Shown piece by piece: positions 1-12,893 of a stretch of DNA of 64,000 nt. Within the stretch, counting starts at the first letter, position 1, and the number at the start of each line of letters is the position of its first letter. The position numbers were made by a program, and so were the translations under genes. This DNA is from Vanilla planifolia (taxonomy: Eukaryota > Streptophyta > Magnoliopsida > Asparagales > Orchidaceae), in the NCBI GenBank assembly GCA_023846275.1, contig CM043870.1, forward strand, positions 14,111,527 through 14,175,526. The letters are read 5' to 3'. The notes under the pieces were generated by a model, which saw only the letters and a program-made list of their open reading frames with translations, was not told where the DNA came from and searched no databases.

Positions 1-744
1 CTAGGTTAGGCTGATTAAGCTAGAGTAAAATAGAGTATAGTAGAGTAGAGTCAAGTAGAGCTTGTTTAGTCTAGGCTAGGGTAGAGTAAATTAGAGTAGA
101 GTATAGTAGAGTAGAGTAAAGTAGAAAAGATTAGAGTAGAGTGTAGTAAAGTTTAGTAGTATAGAGTATAGTAGAAAAGAGCAAAGGAGAGGGGAGTAGA
201 GTAGAGTAGAACCGAGCAAAGCAGAGCAGAAGAGCAAAGTAGAGTAAATTAGAGTAGAATCGAGTAGAGTAGAGCAGAGTAGTACAAAGTAAAGTAGAGC
301 AGAATAGAATTGAGCATAGTAAAGTAGACCATAGCTAGGTTAGGCAAGGCTAAGCTATGCTAGGCTAGGTTAAGATGGAGTAGAGTAGTGTAGAGTAAAG
401 TAGTGAAGAGTAGAGCTTGGTTAGGCTATGAAAAGCTAGGCTAGGCTTGGGTAGGCAAGGCTAAGGTAGAGTAGAGTAAATTAGAGCTTTATTCAACTAG
501 GCAAGGCTATGCTTGAGTAGAGTAGAGTAGATTAGAGTAGAGCAGAGTAGAGTAAAGAAGAGCATAGTAGAGCACAATAAAGAATAGTAGAGTAGAGCAG
601 AGTAGAGCAGTGTAGAGCAAAGTAGAGCAGAGCCGAACAGAGTAGAGTAGAATAGTGCAGAGCTTGGTTAGGCTAACCAAGGCTAGGGCAGGCTAGGTTA
701 GAGTAGAGTAGAGTAGAGTTAGGTTAGGTTAGGCTAGGCTTCAC
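1..744 (+). repeat. Partial higher-order repeat unit at the left edge
   Basis: Mixed TAGAG and YTAGG blocks lead up to the first TAATAT anchor. The stretch just before the anchor (about 655-742, a cTTGGTTAGG-type block followed by TTAGG repeats) resembles the stretches before the anchors at 3844 and 7784, so this is read as the tail of a 4-kb unit cut by the window edge. Perfect TTAGG occurs three times in tandem at 719-733. No gene or unique sequence is seen. Confidence 0.6.
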
Positions 745-1952
745 TAATATAGAATAGAGTAGAGTCGAAAACAGAATAGTAGAGTTGAGTATAGTAGAGT
801 TGAGTTGAGTAGAGTAGAGCAGAGTAGAGTAGAGTTAGGTTAGGCTAGGTCAGGCTAAGCTAGACTCGATTAGGCTAGGCTAGAGTTGAGTAGAGTTGAG
901 TATAATAGAGTAGAGTAGAGCTAGGTTAGCTTAAGCTTGGCTAGGCAAGGCTAGAGTAGAGTAAAGTATAGGAGAGTAGAGTAAAGCAGAGCAAAGTAGA
1001 GCAGAGCATACTAGGTAGAGCTGAGCAGAACAAAGTAAACCAAAGTAGGGCAAGGCAAGGCTAAGCAAGGTTAGGTTAGAGTAGAGTAGAGTTGAATAGA
1101 GTAGACATAGGTTAGGCTAGGTTAGTTAGGCTTTGCTAGGCAAGGCTAAAGTAGGATGGAGTATGGTAGAATAGAGTAGAGTATAATAGAGTAGAACTGA
1201 GTAGAGTAGAGCAGAGGATAGAAAAGTAAAGTATATTATAGTAGAGAAGAGCAGAGTAGAGTAAAGCAGAGTAATGTGGAGTAGAGTAGAGCAGAGTAGA
1301 GCAAAGTAGAGTAGAGCAGAGTAAAGTAAAGAAGAGTAGAGCAGTATAGAGTAGTGTAGAGTAGAGAAGAGTAGAGGAGAGTAGAGTAGAGAATGAAAAA
1401 GTGGAGTAGAGTAGAGTGGAGAAGAGTAGAGGAGAGTAGAGTAGAGTAGTGCTAGGTTAGGCTATGCTAAGCTTGGTTAGACTAGGTAAGCTAGGTGAGA
1501 GTAGAGTAAAGTAGTGTAGAGTAGAGTAGAGTAGAGTAGACCTAGGTTAGGCTATGTTACATTATGCAAGGCTAGGTTAAGCTAGAGTAGAGTAGAGTTG
1601 AGGAGAGAACGGCTAGGCTAGGCTAGGCTTGGCTAGTTTGATTAGAGTAAAGTAGAGTATAGTAGAGTACAGAAGGGCTAAGTTAGGCTAGGCTAGGATA
1701 TGCTATGCTAGGGTAGGCTATGTTAGATAGGCATAGAGTAGAGTATAATAGAGTATAATAGAGTAGATTAGAGTAGAGTAGAGTTAGGTTAGGCTATGTT
1801 AGGCAAGGCTAAGGTAGAGCAGAGTAGTGTAGAGTAGAGTTGGCTAGGCTTGACAAGGCTTGGTTAGGTTAGGCTAGGCTAGGCTAGATTTGAGTAGAGT
1901 GGAGCATAACAGAGTAGAGAAGAGAAGAGTAGGGTAGAGTTGAGTTGAGTAG

Positions 1953-2032
1953 AGCAAGGGTAGGTTATGCTAAGTTTGGTTAGGCTAGGTTAGGCTAGGA
2001 TAGGCTAGGATAGCCTAGGCTTGGCTAGCATA
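1953..2032 (+). repeat. Long YTAGG block, HOR landmark
   Basis: Begins GCAAGGGTAGGTTA and contains GCCTAGGCTTGGC near its right end. The blocks at 5259 (GCAAGGGTAGG) and 9390 (GCTAGGGTAGGC) share beginning, internal AACTTTGG/AAGTTTG motif and ending, which ties copies A, B and C together. Confidence 0.75.
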
Positions 2033-2050
2033 AAGTAGGGTAGAGTGGAG

Positions 2051-2107
2051 TAGAAGAAAAGAGAGGAAGGAAGAGAAGAGGAGAGGAGAGGAGAGAAGAA
2101 GAGAGTA
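2051..2107 (+). repeat. Polypurine tract (GAGAG-type units), copy A
   Basis: Uninterrupted A/G run made of GAGAG and AAGAG units, that is TAGAG with T replaced by G or A. It lies 3.80 kb before the equivalent tract of copy B. Being pure purine, it is a candidate for triplex (H-DNA) formation; that property is inferred from composition. Confidence 0.85.
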
Positions 2108-3843
2108 GAGTAGAGTGGAGTAGAGTAAAACAGAGTAGAGCAAGGCTAGGCAAGGTTAGGTAAGAGGAGAGTAAAGTAAAGCCTAGTAAAGTAGAGTAGA
2201 GTAGAGTAGAGTATAGCAGAGCTAGGTTAGGCTAGGCTAGGTTAGAGTAGAGTAGCTTAGAGCTAGGTTAGGTTTAGCTAGGCCAAGATAGGCTATGTTA
2301 GGCTAGAGTAGTTTAGAATAGAGCATAGTAGAGCAGAGTAAAGCAGAGCAGAGTAGAGTAGCATAGAGTAGAGCAAGGTTTGGCTATGTTAGGCTTGAGT
2401 AGAGTGGAGTAGAGTGGAGTAGAGTAGAGTTAGGTTAAGCAAGGCTATGCTATGTTAGAGTAGAGTGAAGTAGGGTAGAGTAGAGTAAAGTAGATTAGAG
2501 TAGAGTAGATTAGTGTAGAGTAAAATAGAGTAGAGTAGAGTAAAGGCTATACTAGAGAATTATTAAGTAGAGTAGTGTAGAGACGAATAGAGTAGAGAAG
2601 AATACTACTTAGCCAAGCTAGTTAGAGAAAAGTAGACTAAAGTAGAGAAGAGTAGATTTAAGTCGAGTAGAGTAGAGTAGAGTAGAATAGAGTAGAGTGG
2701 AGTAGAGTAGAGTATAATATAGTAGAGTAGAGTAAAGTAGAGTAGAGCTAGGTTAGGCTAGGCTAAGATAGGTCATGCTAGGTAAGGCTAGGTTAGGCTA
2801 GGTTAGAGTAGAGTAGAGTAGAGTATAGTAGAGTTGAGCTAGTTAGGTTAGGCTAGGCTAGGCAAGAGTTTAGTAGAACTAAGCAGAGCATAGCAGAGCA
2901 GAGTAGAGTAGAGCAGAGCAGAGTAGAACTAGGTTAGGTTGGGCAAGGTAAGGCTAGGCTACAGTGGAGTAGAGTAGAGTTAGGTTATGCTAGGTAGGGT
3001 TATAGTAGAGTATAATAAAATAAAGTAGAGTAGAGTATAATAAAGTATAGTAGAGTATAATAGAGTAGAGCTAGGTTAGGCTAGGCTAAGCTAAGCAAGG
3101 TTACGCTAGGCTAAGCTAGGCTAGGCTAGAGTATAGTAGAGTAGTGTTGAGTAGAGTATAGATGAGTAGAGTATAATAGAGTAGAGTTAGGTTAGGTTAG
3201 GCTAAATAGGGCTAGGCAAGAGTAAAATATAGTAGGGTATAGTAGTGATGAGAAAAGCAAAGTAGAGTAGAGCAGAGCAAAGCAGAGTAGGGCATAATAG
3301 AGCTGATAAAAGTAGAATAAAGCCGAGTTAGGTTAGGCTAGGCTAGGCAAAGTTAGACTGGGGTAGACTAGAATAGTATAGAGTAGAGTATAGTAGAGTT
3401 AGGTTAGGCTAAGCAAGGCTAGGTTAGAGTAGAGAAATATAGAGTAGACTTGAGTAGAGTAGAGTAGAGTATAGTAGAATAGAGTAGAGTGGAGTAGAGT
3501 AGAGCTAAGCTAGGCTAAGCTTAGCTAGCATTGGCTAGGCTTGGCTTCAATAGAGTAGAGTAGAGTATAATAGAGCTCGATTCAGATTGGCTAAGCTAGG
3601 TTAGAGTAGAGTAGAGTATAGCAGGGTAGAGTTGAGCAGAGTGGAGTTGAGCAAAGAAGAGCATAACAAAGAAGAGAATAGTAGAGTAGAGAAGAGTTTA
3701 GTAGTGTAGAGAAGAGAAAAGTAGAGTCGAACAAAGTAGAGTAGAATAGAGTAGAGCTTGGTTAGGCTAAGCAAGGCTAGGTTAGGCGAGGTTAGAGTAG
3801 AGTATACCTAAGTTATGATAGGCTAGTTTAGGCTTGGCTTTGT

Positions 3844-6800
3844 TAATATAGAGTAGAGTAAAGTAGAGCAGAGTAGAGTAGAGTAGAGCAGAGCAAAGTA
3901 GAGTAGAGTTAGGTTAGGCTAGGCTCAATTAGGCTTAGCTTGGCTAAGCTAGGTTAGGTTAGGCTAGAGTTGAGTAGAGTTGAGTAAAGTAGAGTATAGT
4001 AGACCTATGTTAGGCTAGGCTAGGATAAAGTAAACTATAGTATAGTAGAATAGAGCTAAGTAGAGTAGAGTAAAGCATAGTAGAGCAGAGCAGTGTTGGG
4101 GAGAGGAAAGTTGAGTGGAGCAGAGTAGTAAAGAGTAGAGCTGTAGAGCAGAGCTAAGTTAAGCTAGGCTAAGCTAGCGTAGAAAAGATTATAGTAGAGT
4201 AGAGTAGGGCTTCGTTAGGCTAGGCTAGGAATGGCTAAGCTAAATTAGGCTAGATTAGAGTAGAGTAGAGTGGAGCAGAGTAGAGTAGAGCAGAACAAAG
4301 TAGAGCAAAGTAGAATAGAGCTAGGTTAGGCAAGGCTTGAGTAGAGTAGAGTAGAGCTGAGTTAAGCTTGTCTAGGCTAGGCAAGGTTAGAGTAAAGTAG
4401 AGTAGAGCTGACCTCGGTTAGGTTAGGGTAGGCTAGAGTAGAATAGCAGAGCATAGTAGAATAGAGTAGAGCTAGGTTAGGCTAAGTCCATTTAGGCTAT
4501 ATTAAGCTAGGATAGAGTAGAGTGGAGTAGAATAGAGTAGACTAGACTAGAGTAGAATAGAATAGAGTAGAGTATAGTAGAGTATAGCAAAGAAGAGTAG
4601 AGGAGAGAGTATAATAGAGTAGAGCTGAGCAAAGTAGAGTAGAGTAGAGTAATGAAGAATAGAGTAGAAGAGAGTAGAGCAAAGCAAAGTAGAGTAGAGC
4701 ATAGTGGAGTGGAGTAGAGTAGTACAAAGTAGAGCAGAGTAGAGCAAAGTACAAAATAGTAGAGTAGAGAATAGAAAAGTAGAGTAAAGTAAAGAAAAAT
4801 ATAATAGAGCTAGGTTATGCTTGCAAGGCTAGGCTAATCTTGGCTAAAGTAGAGTAGTCAAAGGTAGAGCAGTGTAGAGTAGAGCTAGGCTAGACAAAGC
4901 TAGGTTTGGCTAGGTTAGAGTAGAGTAGAGTAGAGTAGAGTAGAGTGAAGTAGAGTAGAGTAGAGTAGCATAGAGTAGAGCTAGGTTAGGTTGGGTTAAG
5001 TTTTGCTGGGCTAGACTATGGTAGGCTATACAAGGCTAGGTGTAGAGTAGAGTATATTAGAGTAGAGTAGAGCAGACCAGACTATAGGAGAGATGAGTAG
5101 AGTATAATAGGGTAGAGCAGAGTAAAGCAAAGTAGACCTAAGTTAGCTAGGATAGGCTAGGCTAGGCTAAGTTAGGTTAAGCTAGGCTAGGCTAGGTTAG
5201 AATAAAGCAAAGTAAAGTAGAGTAGAGAAGAGTAGAGTAGGGTAAAGTTGAGTAGAGTAGAGCAAGGGTAGGTTAGGCTAACTTTGGCTAGGCTAAGATA
5301 GGTAGGGCAAGCCTAGGCTTGGCAAGAGTAGAGTAGAGCAGAGTAGAGCAATGTTATGCTTGGCTAGGCTAGGCTAAGCTGCATTATAGAGCAAAGTAGG
5401 GTAAAGTAGAATAGAGTTGAGTAGAGTAGAGAAGAGCAGAATAGAATAGAGCAGAGTAGAGAGAGCTAACTTAGGCTAGGCTAAGTGAAGCTAGCTAGGC
5501 TTGGAAAGGCTAGGCTCGATTAGGGTTGAGTAGATTAGAGTAGAGTAGAGTAGAGCGAGGTTAGGCTAAGCTTGGCTTGGCTAGGGTAAGCAAGGGTAGG
5601 CTAAGCGAAGCTAGCTTAGGCTAGAGTAGAGTAGAGTAGAATAGAGTAGCATAGAGTAGAGTAGAGTCGAACAGAGTAGAATAAAGCTTGGTTAGACTAA
5701 GCTAAGCTTGGCTAGGCTAGAGTAGAGTAGAGTAGAGTTGTGTCGAGTATAGTAAAGATGAGTATAGTAGAGTAGAGTAAGATATAACAGAGTATAGTAG
5801 AGAAGATTTGGGTAGAGTAGAGTAGAGTGGAGTAGAGTAGAGTAGAGTGGAGTAGAAGAGAGGAGAAGAGAGAAGAGAAGAGGCGAGGAGAGGAGAGGAG
5901 AGAAGAAGAGAGCATAGCAGAGTAAAGTAGAGTAGATTAAAATAGAGAAGAGTAGAGCAGCATAGAGAATAGCACAGCAAAGCAAAATATAATAGAGCAA
6001 AGCATAGTAGAGTAAAGTAGAGAAAAGTAGAGGAGAGTAGATCAGAGTAGAGAAAAGTAGAGTAGAGTAAAGAAGAACAAAGCATAATAGAGCAGAGTTA
6101 GGTTAGGCTAGGCTAGGTTAGGCAAGAGTAGAGTAGAGTACAATATAGTAGAGTAGAGTAGAGTATAGTAGATCTAGGTTAGGATAAGCTAGGTTAGAGT
6201 AGAGTAAAGTAGAGCAAGGTTAGGTTGGGCTAAGCGAGGATAGGCTATGCCAGGCAAGAGTAGATCAGAATATAGCATAGTAGAGTGGAGAAAAGCAGAG
6301 CAAAGCAAAGTAGAGTAGAGTAAAGTAGAGCTAAGTTATGCAAGGCTAGGCTAGATTAGGGTAGAGTAGAGTAGAGTAGAGTTAGGTTAAGTAAGGCTAT
6401 CCTAGGTTAGAGTAGAGTAAAGTAGAGTATAGTAGAGTAAAGTAGATTAGAGTAGAGTAGAGTAAAGTAGAATAGAGTAGAGTAAAGTTAAGTAAAGGTT
6501 AGGCTAGAGTATTATTAAGTAGAGTAATGTAGAGATGAATAGAGTACAGTAAGAGTATAGTAAAGTAGAGTAGAGTAGTACTTGACTAGGCTAGGCTAGA
6601 GAAAAATAGAATAAAGTAGAGCATAGCATATTAGAGTAGAGTAAAGTAGAGTAAAATAGAGTATAATAGAGTATAATAGAGTAAAGTATAATATAGCAGA
6701 ATAGAGTATTGTAGAGTAGAGCTTGGTTAGGCTAGGCTATGTTAAGCTAAGCTAGGCAAAGCGAGGTTAGGCTATGCTAGAGTACATTAAAGAAGAGTAA

Positions 6801-7783
6801 AATAGAGTAGAGTAGAGTTGAGCTAGGTCAAGTTAAGCTAGGCTTGGCTAAGCTAGGCTAGAGTAGAACTGAGCAGAGTAGAGCAAAGCAGAGAAGAGTA
6901 GAGTTCAGTTAGGCTTGGCTAAGCTAGGTTAGGCAAGGCTAAATTGGAGTAGAGATGAGTAGAGTAAAGTAAAGCTAGGTTAGAGTATAGTGGAGTAGAA
7001 TAGAGTAGTATATAGTAGAATATATTACGGTAGAGTTGAGTAGAACTTGGTTAGTGTAGGCTAGGCTAGGCTAGGTTTGGCTAGGTTAAGCTAGGCTAGG
7101 CTAGAGTAGAGTAGAATAGTATTGAGTAGAGTAGGGAAAAGTAGAGTATAGAAGAGTAAAGTAGAGTTGAGCTAGGTTAGGTTAGCCTAAATAAGGCTAA
7201 GTTGGGGTAGAATATAGAAGAGTAGAGTAGAGCTAAGCAGTGCAAAGAAGAGTATAACAGAGTAGAGTAGAGCAGAGCACAATAGAGAAGAGTAGAGTAG
7301 AACAGACTTTGGTTAGGCTGTGCTAGGCTAAGTTAGAGTAGAGTTGAATAGAGTAGAGTAGAGTAGAGTAGATTAGAGTATAGCAGAGTAGAATTAGATT
7401 AGGCTAGGCTATGCTAGGTTAGAGTAGAGTAGAGTAGAGTAGAGTAAAATAGAGTAGAGTGGAGTAGAGTAGAGCTAGGTTAGGTTAGGCTAGGCTAGGC
7501 TATGCTAGCATAGGCTAGGCTTGGCTAGAGAAGCATAGAGTAGAGTTGAGTGGAGTAGAGTAGAGTATGATTCAACAAGGCTAGGCTGGGCTAGAGTAGA
7601 GTAGAGTAGAGGAGACAAGAGCAGAGTAGAGAAGAGCAAAGCAACGTAAAGAATAGTAGAGTAGAGCAGAGTAGAGCAGAGCAAAGTTAGGCTAAGCTAG
7701 GATAGGTTAGAGCAGAGTAGAGTAGAGTAGAGTAGAGTAAAGTAGAGCTAGGTTAGGTTAGGCAAGACTAGACTAGGCTTTGC
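3844..7783 (+). repeat. 4-kb higher-order repeat, copy B (3.94 kb)
   Basis: Bounded by TAATATA islands at 3844 and 7784, each preceded by a GGCTT-type end of a YTAGG block and followed by AGAGTAGAGTAAAGTAGAG. It aligns to copy C with steady offsets: 4183 to 8171 (CAGAAAAGA-like, 3.99 kb), 5259 to 9390 (4.13 kb), 5378 to 9512 (4.13 kb) and 5463 to 9609 (GAGCTAACTTAG, 4.15 kb). A polypurine tract is at 5854-5911. A pair of CTAAG(T/C)GAAGCTAGCT segments 120 bp apart (5481 and 5601) suggests a small internal duplication. Minus-strand open frames here (about 4.54-4.75 and 5.69-6.09 kb) are repeat artefacts. Confidence 0.7.
5854..5911 (+). repeat. Polypurine tract, copy B
   Basis: GAGAG-type run broken only by one C (AGGCGAGG near 5883). 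It encodes SSPLL-like peptide on the complement, which is why minus-strand frames change flavour here. Confidence 0.85.
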
Positions 7784-10700
7784 TAATATAGAGTAGAGTA
7801 AAGTAGAGTAGATTAGAGCTAAGTAGGGTAGAGTAGAGCAAAGTAGAGTAGAGTAGAGATGAGCAAATTAGAGTAGAGCTAGGTTTGGCTAGGCTAGGCT
7901 AGGCTTGGTTAGGTTAGGCTAGAGTCGAGAAGAGTAAAGTTGAGTTTAGTATAGCTATGTTTGGTTAGGCTAGGCTAGGCTAGTCTAGAGTAAAGTAAAT
8001 TATGGTTGAGTAGAGAAAAGTAAAGCAGAGTAGAGAGGAGCATAGTAGAGTAGAGTAGAGTAGAGTAGTGTAGAGTAGAGTAGAGTACAGTAGAGCATAG
8101 TAGAATAGAGTAGAGTAGAGTAGAGTAGAGCAGAGTAGAGTAGAGCAAGGTTAAGTTAGGCTGGGCTAGAGCAGAAAAGAGTAGAGTAGAGTAGAGCTTA
8201 GTTAAGCTAGGCTAAGAAAAGCTAAGCTAAACTATGCTAGAGTAGAGTAGAATATAGTTGCATAAAGTAGAGCAAAATAGAGTAGAGTAGAGCAAAATAG
8301 AGAAGACAAAAGGAGAGCAAAGGAGAGTTGAGTTGAGTTTAGCTAGGCTAGGCTAGGCTTGGTAGAGTTAGGCTAGAGTAGAGTGGAGTAGAGCTAAGTT
8401 AGGCTACTTTAGGCTAAGCAAGGTTAGAGTGTAGTAGAGGAGAGTAGAAAGAGTAGAGCTAAGCTAGGTTAGGTTAGGCTAGACTAGACTAGAGTACTAG
8501 AGTAGAGTATAATAGAGTTGACCTAGGTTAATTTATTCTATGCTAGGCTAGAGTAGAGTGGAGTATAGTAGAGTAGAGTAGAGTAGAGTAGGATAGAGTA
8601 AAGCTGAGTAAAGAAGAGAAGAGTAGAGTATAGAGTATAACAAAGATGAGCAGAGTAGAGAAGAGCAGAACAGAGTAATGTAGAGTAGAGTAGAGTAGAG
8701 TAGAGCAAAGTAGGGTAGAGAAGAGAGGAGTAGAGAAGTACAAAGTAGAATAGAGAAAAGCAGAGTAGAGGAGAGTAGAGTAGTGAATAGAAAAGTAGAG
8801 CAAAGTAGAGTAGAGAAAAGTATAGTAGAGCAGAGTAATGTAGAGCTAGGTTAGGCTTGGCTAGACTCGGTTAGGCTAGGGTAAGCTTGGCTAGAGTGGA
8901 GTAGTGTTGAGATTGAAGAGTAGAGTTAGGTTAGGCTAATCTAGGTAAGGCTATGTTAGAGTAGAGTAGAGTAGTGTATAGTGAAGTAGATTAGAGTAGA
9001 GTAGAGTGAGTAGAGTAGAGTAGAGGTAGGTTAGGTTCCACTAAGTTAGGCTAGGCTAGGTTAGGCTAGACTAGGGTAGGCTACGCTAGGCTTATGTTGA
9101 GTAGAGTGCAATAGAGTAGAGTAGAGTATAGTATAATAGAGTAGGGTATACTAGAGTAGAGTAGAGCCAAGTTAGGCTAGGCTGGGCAAGGTTAGAGAAG
9201 GGTAAAGTAGAGCAATGCAGACCAGAACTAAGCAGAGTAGAGCAAAGATGAGCAGAGTAGTTTAGAGTAGAGCAGAGCTAAGTTAGGCTAGGCAAGACTA
9301 GCCTAAGCTAAGTTAGGTCAGGCTAGGCTTTGTTAGAGTAGAGCAGAGTCGAGTAATAGAGAAGAGCATAGCAGAGTATAGTTGTGTAGTGTAGAGCTAG
9401 GGTAGGCAAGGCTAAGTTTGTCTTGGTTAGGATCGACTGGGCTAGGCTAGGCTTGGCTAGAGTAGAGTAGAGTAGAGTAGAATAGAATTAGGTTAGGCTT
9501 GGGTAGGCTACAGTATAAAGTAGAGTAGAGAAGAGCAGAGTAGAGTAGAGTAGAGTGGAGTAGAGTATACTAGAGTAGAGTATAGTTGAGCAGAGCAGAG
9601 TATAGCAGAGCTAACTTAGACTAGGCTAGGCTCGACAAGGCTAGGCTGTAGTAAAGTGGAGTAGAGCAAGGTTAGGCTAGGATAAGCTTGGCTACTGTAG
9701 GCTAGGTAGGCTAAGCTAAGCTAGGCCAGGCTAGAGTAGAGAAGAGTGGTGTAGAGTAGAGTAGAATAGATTAGAGCTTGGTTAGGCTAGGCTAAGCAAA
9801 GCGAGGCAAGAGTAGAGTAGAGTAGAGAAGAGTAGAGTAGAATAGAGTGGAGTAGAGTAGAGCAAAATTGAGTATAGTAGAGGAGAGCAGAAGAAAGTAG
9901 AGTAGAAGAACACAGTTGAGTAGAGTAAAATAGAGTAAAGTAGAGTGGAATAGTGCAGAGAAAGGCAGAGTAGAGCAGAATAGAGCAAAGTTGAGTAAAG
10001 AAGAGCAAAGCTAGGTTATGCTAGGCTAGGTTAGGATAGAGAACACAAAAGTAGAGTCGAGTAGTGTAAAGTAGAGTAGATTAGAGTTCAGCTAGGTTAG
10101 GCTAGGCTAGACTAGGCTAGGATAGGCTAAGCTAAGATAGGCTAGGCTAGGCGAGGCTAGAGTAGAGTAGTGTCGAGTCAAATTAGGCTAGGTTAGAGTA
10201 GATTAAAGAAGAGTAGAATAAAGTTGAGTAGAGTATAATAGATTAGAGTAGAGTATAATGGAGTAGAGGAGAGTGGAGCAAAGTAGAGAAAAGTTGTGTA
10301 GAATAGAGCAGAGTAGAGTAGAGCTAGGTTAGGCTAGGCTAAACTAGATAAGAGTAGAATGGAGTAGAGCAGATTAGAATAGAGTAGAATTAAGTAGAAT
10401 GGAGCAAACCAGTGTTTGTTAGGATCGGTTAGGCTAGTCTAGGTTAGAGTAGAATAGAGTAAACAAGAGCTACATTAGGTTTGGCTAAGCTAGGATAGGC
10501 TATGGTAGGTTAGAGTAGAGTAGAGTAGGTTTGGCTAGGTTAGGTAAGGCTTCGCTAGTTAGAGTAGAGTATAAGAGAGGAGAGTAGAGTAGAGTAGAGA
10601 AGAGCAAAGTAGGGTAGAGTAGAGCAGAGCAGAGTAGAGTAGAGAAGAAAAGAATAGAGTAGAGTAGAGTAGAGCAAAGAATAGTTAAGTTAAGCTAGGC

Positions 10701-11774
10701 ATGGCTAGCCTAGGTTAGGCTAGGCTAGAGTAGAGTAGATTGAAGTAGTGCTAGGTTTGGTTCAGTTAGGCAAGCTTAGAGTAGAGTAGAGAAGAATAGA
10801 TTAAAGTAAAGTATAGTAAAGCTAGGTTAGGCTAGGATAAGGTAGGCTAGGCTCAGCTAGGCTTGGCTAGATTAGAGTATAGTAGAGTTTAGTTGAGTAG
10901 AGTAGAGTAGAGGAGAGCAAAGTAGAGCAGAGTAGAGTAGAGTAGAAGAGAGGAGAGCAAGGCAGAGCAGAGTAGAGTAGAGTAAAGTAGAGCAAAAAAG
11001 AGTAGAATAGAGCAAAGTAGAGAAAAGCTTAACAACATAAAGTAGAGCAGAGTGGAGCTATGTTATACTAGGCTATAGTAGAGTATATTAGAGTAGAGTA
11101 GAGTTGAGTAGACTAGAATAGAGTAGGTTAGATCTAAGTTAGGCTAAGCTAGGCTAGAATAGAACAAAGTAAAGTAAAGTAGAGTAGAGCAAAATAGAGT
11201 AGAGTAGAGTAGAGTAGAGCAGAGCAGAGTAGAGTAGATTGGAGTAGAGGAGAGATTAGAAGAGCAGAGTAAAGAAGAGTAGAAAGGGGTATGGGAGGGC
11301 AGAGCTAAGGTAAGTTAGGCTAGGGTAGGGTTTAGTAGAGTATAGCTAGTTAAGGTTAAGCTAGGCTAAGCAAGGTTAGAGTTATGTAGAGTAGAGTAGC
11401 ATTGCATATAGTAGAGTAGAGTAGTGTAAAGTAGGGCAGAGTTGAGTAGAGTAGAGGAGAGCAAAAGAGAGTAGAGCAGAGCTGAGCTGAGCAGAGCCAA
11501 GCATAATAGAGAAGAATAGAGTAGAGTAGTGTACAAGAAATAAAAGGAAAGCATAGTAGAGTAGAATAGAGCAGTCTAGAGCAAAGGAAAGTAAAGAAAA
11601 GCTAGGTTAGGCTGGGATATACAAAGCTAGGCTAGGCTAGAGTATAGTAAAGTAGGGCAGAGCTAGGTTAGGATAGGCTTGACTAGGCAAGGTTAGAGTA
11701 GAGTATTATAGAGTAGAGTAGAGCTAGGTTAGGCTAAGCAAGGCTAGCTTAGGCTAGGGTAGGCTAGGCTACAG
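7784..11774 (+). repeat. 4-kb higher-order repeat, copy C (3.99 kb)
   Basis: Bounded by TAATATA at 7784 and TAATAT at 11775. The left half aligns to copy B with offsets near 3.99 kb, and the middle (9390-9780) with offsets of 4.09-4.15 kb. Toward copy D the landmark AGTAATAGAG at 9352 has two partners, 12451 (3.10 kb) and 13805 (4.45 kb), because D carries an internal duplication. The block ending GGCCAGGCTAGAGTAG near 9735 matches one near 14175. The purine-rich counterpart of B's tract is weak here (about 9880-9910). Nothing outside the pentamer repeat is visible. Confidence 0.65.
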
Positions 11775-12189
11775 TAATATAGAGTGCAGTAGACTTGATT
11801 AGGCTAGGCTAGGCTTGGTTAGGCTAGGTTAAGCTAGGCTAGAACAGAGTAGAATAGAGTAGAGCAAAGCAGAGCAGAATAGATCAGAGTAGAGCAGGGT
11901 GGAGATGACAAGAGTAATGTAGAGTTGGGTAGAATAGAGTAGAGTAGAGTAGAGTAAAGTAGAGTAATGTAGAGCAGAGTAGAGTAGAGCTAAGTTTGGC
12001 TAAGTTCGAAAAAACTACGCTAGGTTAGGCAAGGTTAGAGTTGATTAGAGTAGAGTAGAGTAGAGTTGAGCAAGCTTAGGCTAAGCTAGGCTCGAGTAGT
12101 GCAGAGTAAAGTAGAGTACAGTAGAGTAGAGTAGAGTAGAAAAGAGTAGAGTAAATTTGAGTAGAGCAGAGTAGTGTAGAGTATATTAG

Positions 12190-12230
12190 AGAAGAGTAGA
12201 GGAGAGGAAAGCAATGGAGAGGAGAGAGGA
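12190..12230 (+). repeat. Polypurine tract, first copy of the 1.35-kb duplication
   Basis: GGAGAGGAAAG and GGAGAGGAGAGAGG segments separated by GCAAT. Its partner is the tract 1.33 kb downstream. Confidence 0.8.
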
Positions 12231-12780
12231 GTAGATTAGAGTGGGGAAGAGCAGAGCAGAGCAGAGTAGAGTAGAGTAGAGTAGAGAAGAGAAGAGCAGA
12301 GTAGAGCAGAGTAGAGTATAAAAGAGTAGAGTGAAGCAGAGTATAGTAGTGCTAGGTTAGGTTAGGATAGGCAAGAGTAGAGTAGAGTAGAGTAAAGTAG
12401 ATCTAAGCTAGGTTAGTTAGGCTAAGCTAGGCTAGTCTTGGCAAGAGTAGAGTAATAGAGTAGTGTATAGTAGAGTTGAGCTAGGTTAAGTTAGTCTTGG
12501 CAAGGCTAGGCTTGAATAGAATAGAGTAGTAGAGTAGAGTAGAGTATGGTATAGTAGAGCAGAGAAAAGTAGAGCAGAGCAAAGTAGAGCGGATTATAGT
12601 AGAGAAGAACAGAGTAGATAAAAGCAGTGTAGAGCAGAATAGAGCCGAGTAGAGCAGAGTAGAGTAGACCAGAGTAGAGCAGAGTAGAGTAGAGCTAGGT
12701 TAGGCAATGGCTAAACTAGGTTAGAGTAGAATAAATTGTTGTAAAGTAGAGAGTAGAGCAGAGTAGAGTGGAGTAGTGAT

Positions 12781-12893
12781 AAGCTAGGTCAGGTTAGAAG
12801 AGGCTATGCTAGGCTAAGCTAGGCTAAGTTAGGCTAAGCCAGGCGAGGTGAGGCTAAGCAAGGTTAGACTAGGCTAAGCTAGGCTAGAGTAGA
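12781..12893 (+). repeat. Longest YTAGG block noticed (about 113 bp)
   Basis: About 22 units rich in CTAAG, with GCCAGGCGAGGTGAGGC at its centre. Partner of 14081-14176 in the 1.35-kb duplication. Confidence 0.8.

Larger units (their letters stand above)
745..3843 (+). repeat. 4-kb higher-order repeat, copy A (short form, 3.1 kb)
   Basis: Bounded by the TAATAT islands at 745 and 3844. Internal landmarks recur in copy B. A long YTAGG block beginning GCAAGGGTAGG at 1953 matches 5259. TATTAAGTAGAGTA at 2561 matches 6513, each followed by TAGAGA(C/T)GAATAG. CTAAATA at 3202 matches 7187, and a GATTCA motif near 3579 matches 7569. Offsets change from about 3.10 and 3.31 kb on the left to 3.95-3.99 kb on the right, so this copy lacks about 0.9 kb relative to B, or B gained it. 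A polypurine tract lies at 2051-2107. No coding capacity is supported. Confidence 0.65.

Noticed and set aside
5692..6085. Three overlapping minus-strand open frames (102, 67 and 122 codons)
   Set aside because: All three frames of one TAGAG block are open at once, which argues for absence of stops in the repeat and against coding.
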